Shown in pieces: positions 58,698 through 64,000 of a DNA stretch of 64,000 nucleotides (the stretch's first letter is position 1; every line of letters begins with the position of its first letter). A model generated the notes under the pieces. It saw only the letters and a list, made by a program, of their open reading frames with translations, had not been told where the DNA came from and did not search any database. The position numbers and the translations under genes were made by a program. The stretch is from Proteobacteria bacterium ST_bin14 (GTDB taxonomy: Bacteria; Pseudomonadota; Alphaproteobacteria; Sphingomonadales; Sphingomonadaceae), in assembly GCA_002083655.1 (NCBI GenBank), contig MSXR01000015.1, positions 62,353-126,352 of the forward strand, read 5' to 3'.

Positions 58698-60512
58698 ATG
58701 AGCGCGCCTGAGCACAGCACCACGCCGCCGCAGGATTCCAGGGCCGCACGGGATCGGGGGCAGGATCGGGGGGCACCCGACCTCTCTAATCCTGGCTTTT
58801 CCATTCCCAGCCTTGAGGACATGCAGCACTGGACCTGGGTGATGGGTCGCGCGCAGCAAATGATGCTGGAGGCAGGGTTGCAAACCATGCAGGAAACGCC
58901 CGCACTGCCCATCATCCCCGGCTTTACTGACCGCGCGACCATGGCGCGTGCGCATGATTTCTGGATCGACAGCATGAAGCTGTGGCAGCATTTTCTGGCG
59001 CCCGACTTGGCCGAACCAATCACGCAATCGCCAGAACACGTGCAGGACAAGAGGTTTAAGGCGCCGCAATGGCGCGAAAATCCTGTGTTTGACTGGATCA
59101 GGCAAAGCTATTTTCTGGTGTCCGATCACCTTCTGCGCGGTGTTGATGAGGTTGACGGAATTGATGACCGGCACCGCGAGCAACTGCGCTTTGCCACACG
59201 CGGCTTTGTCGATGCGATGAGCCCCAGCAATTTTCCCGCGACCAACCCGTTGGTACTTGAAAAAACGCTGGAAACCGGCGGCGAAAATCTGCTCCACGGG
59301 CTGCAGAATATGATGACAGATCTGGCAAAGGGTCAGCTGACGCATACCGATCCCGATGCATTTGCGGTGGGCCGCAATCTGGCGATGACGCCGGGCAAGG
59401 TCGTCAAGCGCACGCCGCTATACGAACTTATCCAGTATACGCCGACGACGCCCGATGTTCTGGCGGTGCCGCTGGTGATCTTTCCGCCGTGGATCAATCG
59501 ATATTACATCCTCGACCTCAACCCGGAAAAAAGTTTCATCAAATGGGCGGTCGACCAGGGGCTGACGGTATTCGTCGTGTCCTGGAAATCCGCAGATGCC
59601 ACAATGAAGGACATCGTCTGGGACGATTATGTCGAGGCCGGGCAGATTGATGCGATCGACACGGTCCTTGATCTGCTCAACGTCGAGAGCGTTCACGCAA
59701 TTGGCTATTGCGTTGCGGGAACCACGCTGGCGGCAACATTGGCGGTGCTTGCCGCGCGCGGGCAGGCCGCCAAGGTGAAAAGCGCGACCTTCTTTACCGC
59801 CCAGGTCGATTTCGCGCGCGCGGGCGAATTGCTCAATTTTGTCGACGATGAACAGATGCAGCGGATTGAACAGCTATCGCCGGAGGGGTTTCTGGATGGG
59901 CGCTATATGGCGGCGACGTTCAACCTGCTGCGCGGCCGCGATCTGATCTGGAATTACGTCACCAACAATTACCTGCTCGGTCAGGATTACGCCCCGTTCG
60001 ATCTGTTGCATTGGAATGGCGACACCACCAATTTGCCGACCAAATGGCATTTGAGCTATTTGCGAGACCTTTACCGCGACAATTTGCTCGTCAAGCCGGG
60101 CGCGATGGCGATTTCGGGCACACCGATTGATCTGGGTGCGGTGGCAACGCCGAGCTATATCCAGGCCGGCCGTGATGATCATATCGCCCCTGCGGACAGC
60201 GTTTGGCAGATTACGCATCACTTCACCGGGCCGATTCGGTTTGTGCTTGCAGGGTCGGGTCATATTGCGGGCGTGGTCAATCCGCCGGCCGCTGGCAAAT
60301 ATCAGTATTGGACAAATCCAACCCTGCCTGAAACGCTTGATGCTTTCATCGCAGGGGCGACTGAAACCAAGGGAAGCTGGTGGCCAGACTGGATCGCGTG
60401 GATTCGCGCGCAGGATGGATCAACGGTGCCCGTGAAAGGCGCGCGCAGGCCCGGCAAGGGGCGCTTAAAATCCCTGGGTGATGCTCCGGGAGATTATGTC
60501 GCGGCACGATAA
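58698..60512 (+). CDS. phaC: Class I poly(3-hydroxyalkanoate) synthase
   Basis: 604 aa. PhaC N-terminal region (FWIDSMKLWQHFL, FKAPQWRENPVFDWIRQSYF), then the alpha/beta hydrolase domain with lipase-like box GYCVAGTTLAATL holding nucleophile Cys338, HLSYLRDLYRDNLLVKPGAM, and GSGHIAGVVNPPA with catalytic His522. It polymerises 3-hydroxyacyl-CoA on granules. GAGGATGTG upstream supports ATG 58698. The N-terminal about 35 residues are low complexity. Confidence 0.95.
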   Translation: MSAPEHSTTPPQDSRAARDRGQDRGAPDLSNPGFSIPSLEDMQHWTWVMGRAQQMMLEAGLQTMQETPALPIIPGFTDRATMARAHDFWIDSMKLWQHFLAPDLAEPITQSPEHVQDKRFKAPQWRENPVFDWIRQSYFLVSDHLLRGVDEVDGIDDRHREQLRFATRGFVDAMSPSNFPATNPLVLEKTLETGGENLLHGLQNMMTDLAKGQLTHTDPDAFAVGRNLAMTPGKVVKRTPLYELIQYTPTTPDVLAVPLVIFPPWINRYYILDLNPEKSFIKWAVDQGLTVFVVSWKSADATMKDIVWDDYVEAGQIDAIDTVLDLLNVESVHAIGYCVAGTTLAATLAVLAARGQAAKVKSATFFTAQVDFARAGELLNFVDDEQMQRIEQLSPEGFLDGRYMAATFNLLRGRDLIWNYVTNNYLLGQDYAPFDLLHWNGDTTNLPTKWHLSYLRDLYRDNLLVKPGAMAISGTPIDLGAVATPSYIQAGRDDHIAPADSVWQITHHFTGPIRFVLAGSGHIAGVVNPPAAGKYQYWTNPTLPETLDAFIAGATETKGSWWPDWIAWIRAQDGSTVPVKGARRPGKGRLKSLGDAPGDYVAAR

Positions 60513-60634
60513 ATTTTAAATATCAGCTAGTTAACTGCACAGAATTACGTTTTGTTGCGCTGCACAAAAAGTTCTTGCATCGCGCGCTGCCTGCTATATA
60601 TTGCAGTGCAGCAAACGAGAGCAGGGAGGCCATT

Positions 60635-61453
60635 ATGGCTGACAAGACGATCACGACAAACCAAGCGGCTCCTGGTGTAAAGGCAGCAGCAACGCCGGTT
60701 GTTGTTCCTACCGCAGCAGCGGTTGCCCCAATCCCCGCAGCGGTTTCCGCGCCGGTTGAGGTGAAAGCCGCACCCAAGCCTCCCGTGCTTGCTGAAACGG
60801 CCGCTGCAAAAGTTGTGGCCAAGCCGGTGACGCCAAAGGCCGCCGCGCCAAAGGCCCCTGAGCCAAAGGTGCTCGCAGCCAAGGCGGTAACGCCGGTCGC
60901 AGCGCCCGTGACGAAGCCCGCAGCACAGCCTGTGAAGAAGATTGTTAGCGTAAAGACCCAAGCCAAGCCAGTCGCTGCACCTGCAGCACCCCACACCAAA
61001 AAGGAAGTAACCACCATGGAAAACACCATCAAGAACACCACCGACAAGGCTCAGGCCATGTTTGTTGACATGAACGACCGCGCCAAGGCAGCTCTCGAAA
61101 AGACCCAGGGCATGCTCGCTGACGTGACCGAGTTCAACAAGGGCAACGTCGAAGCACTCGTCGAATCGTCGAAGATCGCTGCCAAGGGCATCGAAACGAT
61201 GGGCCAGGACGCTGCTGAATATACCCGCAAGTCGTTCGAAAACATGACCGCAATCGTCAAGACGCTGTCGACGGTGAAGTCGCCAACCGAGTTCATGAAG
61301 CTCCAGAGCGATTACATGCGCACGTCGTTCGACTCGATGGTTGCAGAATCGTCGAAGACCACCGAAACGATGCTGAAGCTCGCTGGTGAGATCGCACAGC
61401 CAATCTCAAACCGCGTTGCGATTGCCGCTGAGAAGATCAAGATCAGCGCATAA
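60635..61453 (+). CDS. Phasin with Ala/Lys/Pro-rich N-terminal extension
   Basis: 272 aa. Residues 1-127 are Ala/Val/Pro/Lys-rich and probably disordered. Residues 128-272 are a typical phasin: MENTIKNTTDKAQAMFVDMN, DRAKAALEKTQGMLADV, FNKGNVEALVESSKIAAKGI, ETMGQDAAEYTRKSFENMTA, SDYMRTSFDSMVAESSKTTE. It coats PHA granules. GGGAGG stands before ATG 60635. A second in-frame ATG at 61016 has AAGGAAG 8 bp upstream, so a short form may be made too. A TGC-rich stretch with CTGC-N8-GCAG lies upstream, reminiscent of PhaR operators. Confidence 0.9.
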   Translation: MADKTITTNQAAPGVKAAATPVVVPTAAAVAPIPAAVSAPVEVKAAPKPPVLAETAAAKVVAKPVTPKAAAPKAPEPKVLAAKAVTPVAAPVTKPAAQPVKKIVSVKTQAKPVAAPAAPHTKKEVTTMENTIKNTTDKAQAMFVDMNDRAKAALEKTQGMLADVTEFNKGNVEALVESSKIAAKGIETMGQDAAEYTRKSFENMTAIVKTLSTVKSPTEFMKLQSDYMRTSFDSMVAESSKTTETMLKLAGEIAQPISNRVAIAAEKIKISA

Positions 61454-61494
61454 TCGTCCCTTCCCGGCGCAATGTCGGGCCAGGAAAGCCAATG

Positions 61495-61527
61495 AAAGGG
61501 CGGTTGCAGCGATGCAGCCGCCCTTTT
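61495..61527. terminator. Strong terminator after phasin gene
   Basis: A 14-bp stem, 61495-61508 with 61513-61526 (AAAGGGCGGTTGCA against TGCAGCCGCCCTTT, one G-U pair), closes on a GCGA tetraloop and ends in T's. A-runs on the other side make it usable in both directions. Confidence 0.9.
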
Positions 61528-61622
61528 CATATCAGTTTTCGTGCAAATTTGTGGTTATCGCGGTCGTTCTGCCACGCTTGCCCCTTGCCCTTGGGCGGGC
61601 AGGTGCCATATTTTCACTTCAC

Positions 61623-61982
61623 ATGATGAGCCAGTCCATCCCTCCGCGCGCCATGGCGCAGCGCCCACCCGGTGACGATGACGAGGGTACGGGCCTTGGT
61701 ATCGCAACCCGCACGCGCACCCGCACCAAACAGCCAACGCCGTACCGGGTGCTGATGCTGAATGATGATTATACGCCGATGGAATTTGTGGTGCTGTGCC
61801 TGCAACGCTTTTTCCGGATGAGCATTGAGGATGCGACTCGAGTGATGCTGCACGTCCACCAAAAGGGCGTCGGTGTGTGCGGGGTGTTCAGCTATGAAGT
61901 GGCGGAGACCAAGGTGAGCCAGGTCATGGATTTCGCCCGCCAGCACCAGCATCCGCTGCAATGCACGATGGAAAAGGCGTAA
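61623..61982 (+). CDS. clpS: ATP-dependent Clp protease adaptor ClpS
   Basis: 119 aa. The N-terminal 40 residues are flexible, then the ClpS core: TPYRVLMLNDDYTPMEFVVL with the N-degron pocket Asp-Asp, CLQRFFRMSIEDATRVMLHV, HQKGVGVCGVFSYEVAETKV. Delivers N-degron substrates to ClpAP. Tandem ATGs at 61623 and 61626; the first is given. clpA is not in the window. Confidence 0.95.
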   Translation: MMSQSIPPRAMAQRPPGDDDEGTGLGIATRTRTRTKQPTPYRVLMLNDDYTPMEFVVLCLQRFFRMSIEDATRVMLHVHQKGVGVCGVFSYEVAETKVSQVMDFARQHQHPLQCTMEKA

Positions 61983-62063
61983 CCGCGGCGCGGTTGCCAA
62001 TTCATCGACCGCCGCTTGCGCCATCCCCTTGCGCGGCATCGCTGACCCAGTAGAAGATTTCCA

Positions 62064-63347
62064 ATGGACAGAATTATCATTCGCGGCGGCAATCGCCTGT
62101 CGGGCCGTCTTCCCATTTCAGGGGCCAAGAACGCAGCGTTAACGCTGATGCCCTGCGCGCTGCTGACGGAAGAGCCGCTGACGCTGCGCAACTTGCCGCG
62201 CCTCGCCGATGTCGACGGGTTCGGCCATTTGCTCAACCAGCTGGGCGTGTCGACCATGATCGAGGGGTCGCGCCCGGACGAGTTCGGGCGCGTAATGACG
62301 CTGAAGGGCGGGCGGCTGACATCAACAATCGCGCCCTATGATATTGTGCGGAAGATGCGCGCTTCTATCCTGGTGCTCGGGCCGCTGGTCGGCCGGGCGG
62401 GTGAGGCAACGGTGTCGCTGCCCGGCGGCTGTGCGATCGGGAATCGTCCGATTGACCTCCATCTGAAAGCGCTTGAATCGCTCGGTGCCGAAATCGAACT
62501 CGCAGCCGGCTATGTAAAGGCAACCGCACCGGGTGGCCGCTTGCCCGGCGGACGCGTAAGTTTTCCGATCGTTTCGGTTGGTGCGACTGAAAATGCGTTG
62601 ATGGCCGCCGTGCTCGCCAAGGGGTCATCGGTGATCGACAACGCCGCGCGCGAGCCCGAGATCGTCGATCTGTGTAACTGCCTGGTGGCAATGGGTGCTT
62701 CGATTTCCGGCATCGGCACAGAAACGATCGAGATTGAAGGGCGCGACCGGCTTCACGGCGCAACCTACCGTGTGATGCCTGACCGGATTGAGGCGGGCAG
62801 CTATGCCTGTGCGGCGGCGATTACCGGCGGTTCGCTTGATCTTCTGGGTGTGTCCGCTGCTGATATGCGCGCGACGACAGCCGCCTTGGTTGAGGCGGGC
62901 GTATCGGTGGAGGAACATGGCGATTTCATGCGGATCACGGCCAGCAATGGGCTGGGCCCGTTGACGCTGTCGACCGCGCCGTTCCCCGGCTTTGCAACGG
63001 ACATGCAGGCGCAGTTTATGGCAATGCTGTGCATGGCCAACGGGGCGAGCGTGCTGACCGAGACGATTTTTGAAAACCGCTATATGCACGTTCCCGAACT
63101 CGCCCGGATGGGCGCGGATATTCAGGTGCGCGGCCGTACAGCGGTAGTGCGCGGCGTCGACAAGCTGATTGGCGCGCCGGTGATGGCGACCGATCTGCGC
63201 GCGTCGATGAGCCTGATCCTGGCGGGCCTGGCCGCAGAGGGTGAGACGCAGGTCCAGCGCGTCTATCACCTCGATCGCGGCTATGAACGGTTGGAGGAAA
63301 AACTCTCGGCTGTGGGTGCCGATATCGAGCGCGTCAGCGACGGCTGA
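62064..63347 (+). CDS. murA: UDP-N-acetylglucosamine 1-carboxyvinyltransferase
   Basis: 427 aa: MDRIIIRGGNRLSGRLPISG with Lys22 in AKNAAL, RPDEFGRVMTLKGGRLTSTI, the active-site loop GGCAIGNRPIDLHLKALES with Cys123, and FATDMQAQFMAMLCMANGAS. First committed step of peptidoglycan synthesis, adding enolpyruvate to UDP-GlcNAc. Cys123 (not Asp) predicts fosfomycin sensitivity of the enzyme. A single-copy-type core gene. Confidence 0.96.
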   Translation: MDRIIIRGGNRLSGRLPISGAKNAALTLMPCALLTEEPLTLRNLPRLADVDGFGHLLNQLGVSTMIEGSRPDEFGRVMTLKGGRLTSTIAPYDIVRKMRASILVLGPLVGRAGEATVSLPGGCAIGNRPIDLHLKALESLGAEIELAAGYVKATAPGGRLPGGRVSFPIVSVGATENALMAAVLAKGSSVIDNAAREPEIVDLCNCLVAMGASISGIGTETIEIEGRDRLHGATYRVMPDRIEAGSYACAAAITGGSLDLLGVSAADMRATTAALVEAGVSVEEHGDFMRITASNGLGPLTLSTAPFPGFATDMQAQFMAMLCMANGASVLTETIFENRYMHVPELARMGADIQVRGRTAVVRGVDKLIGAPVMATDLRASMSLILAGLAAEGETQVQRVYHLDRGYERLEEKLSAVGADIERVSDG

Positions 63348-63365
63348 CGCGCTCAACAGCCTTGG

Positions 63366-64000
63366 TCAAATTGCCGCCAGCGCCTGATCGAAATCGGCGA
63401 TCAGATCGTCCGCGTCCTCCACGCCAATCGATATGCGCACCAGATTGTCGGTAATGCCCAGCGCCGCCTTGCGGGCTTCGGGGACCGACAAATGCGTCAT
63501 GCCCGCAGGATGGCTCGCCAGCGTCTCTGTGCCGCCCAGCGACACGGCCAGCTTGGCGATCCGCAGCGCATCAAGAAAGGCGAAACTCTCCCGCTCGCCG
63601 CCCTTCAGGAACAACGAAAAGGTACTGCCTGCGCCCATATCGTGACGCTGATAAATATCGGCCTGGCGCTCGTCGCCAGGCGTGGACGCAAGGAAACCGA
63701 GATAACCGACCCGATCTACCTTTGGATGGTCGCGCAAGAACCCGCACACCTTGGCGGCATTTTCGCCCGCGCGCGTCATTCGTAATTCCAGCGTCTCCAG
63801 GCTGCGCAGCAGCATCCACGCGGTGTTGGGATCGGTGATTGTGCCGATCGTGTTGCGCATCAGCCGGATCATATCGATGTGCTTTTTCGAGCCAAGCAGC
63901 GCGCCTGCCACCAGATCGGAATGGCCGCCGACATATTTTGTCAGCGAATAGACGACAATATCTGCCCCGTGCTGCAATGGCTGGAACCAGAGCGGCCCCA
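63366..64000 (-). CDS. Trans-sulfuration PLP enzyme (cystathionine gamma-synthase/beta-lyase type), 5' end outside window
   Basis: Open to the window edge; the first visible residues are GPLWFQPLQHGADIVVYSLT followed by KYVGGHSDLVAGALLGSKKH, with the PLP-binding Lys in S-x-T-K-Y. Then IGTITDPNTAWMLLRSLETL, STFSLFLKGGERESFAFLD, LAVSLGGTETLASHPAGMTH and RISIGVEDADDLIADFDQAL. Cys/Met metabolism enzyme; which reaction cannot be fixed from the C-terminal part. The translated piece is about 211 residues. Confidence 0.9.
   Translation of the reverse strand, partial: GPLWFQPLQHGADIVVYSLTKYVGGHSDLVAGALLGSKKHIDMIRLMRNTIGTITDPNTAWMLLRSLETLELRMTRAGENAAKVCGFLRDHPKVDRVGYLGFLASTPGDERQADIYQRHDMGAGSTFSLFLKGGERESFAFLDALRIAKLAVSLGGTETLASHPAGMTHLSVPEARKAALGITDNLVRISIGVEDADDLIADFDQALAAI

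Noticed and set aside
1..64000. CRISPR array
   Set aside because: No series of regularly spaced direct repeats with unique spacers was seen; the repeats present are dispersed dyads.

Overview
The window is a GC-rich alphaproteobacterial chromosome segment. It most probably comes from the Sphingomonadales (Sphingomonas or a relative). The grounds are a CcrM-type cell-cycle methyltransferase, a GTA-type gene cluster with sphingomonad-style DUF6127 and DUF2793 genes, a DUF1134/EipA-type envelope protein, a CC_3452-like secreted protein, a three-subunit proton-translocating transhydrogenase next to a tiny aa3 oxidase subunit IV, a class I PHA synthase with an Ala/Lys/Pro-rich phasin, and many short GC-rich dyad repeats between genes. 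All family assignments come from reading the proteins; no database search was run.

Layout. 1-13 kb is core metabolism: end of ccrM, folP, a glycosyltransferase, an NtrC-type regulator, the aa3-subunit-IV/pntAA-pntAB-pntB cluster, regulators, tRNA-Val(TAC), a GST, a VOC protein and a DapF-like epimerase. 13.05-15.85 kb is a lower-GC accessory islet: a DUF3800 protein facing an operon of a 49-aa protein, an SDH-type ClpP/crotonase-fold serine protease and a 56-aa protein, preceded by an orphan perfect dyad operator and a gene-less promoter. 16.0-32.9 kb is a nearly complete gene transfer agent (GTA) structural cluster. It shows four departures from the Rhodobacter capsulatus pattern: a two-gene cassette flanked by inverted repeats between terminase and portal; head-spike genes placed directly behind the capsid gene; a capsid gene bracketed by intrinsic-terminator hairpins; and a 765-aa distal-tail fusion paired with a short g15 protein. 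33-47 kb is mixed housekeeping: an OmpA porin, YgfZ, a DUF1134 protein, tRNA-Ser(GCT) with an IS3 remnant, beta-hydroxyacyl-CoA dehydrogenase, transporters, ArgB, YggT, FolD and MarC, separated by several palindromic repeat elements. 47-51.3 kb carries surface-glycosylation genes (a GT-C protein, GtrA, a methyltransferase and a GT2). 51-64 kb holds a DUF885 protein, the RelA/SpoT enzyme, an HxlR regulator, a thioesterase, an LL-DAP-type aminotransferase, phaC, phasin, clpS, murA and the 3' part of a trans-sulfuration enzyme.

How the parts work together. The GTA genes form a translationally coupled assembly line (many 4-bp ATGA overlaps): packaging, portal, protease, capsid, spikes, connector, tail tube, tape measure, baseplate and peptidase. 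There is no integrase, replication, lysis or immunity gene, which argues for a domesticated particle rather than an active prophage. phaC plus phasin give storage-granule synthesis and coating. The stringent-response enzyme, ClpS and MurA are ordinary core functions.

The best candidates for new biology are the regulatory hairpins around the GTA capsid gene, the in-cluster spike genes, the tail-domain rearrangement, and the DUF3800/SDH-protease islet.
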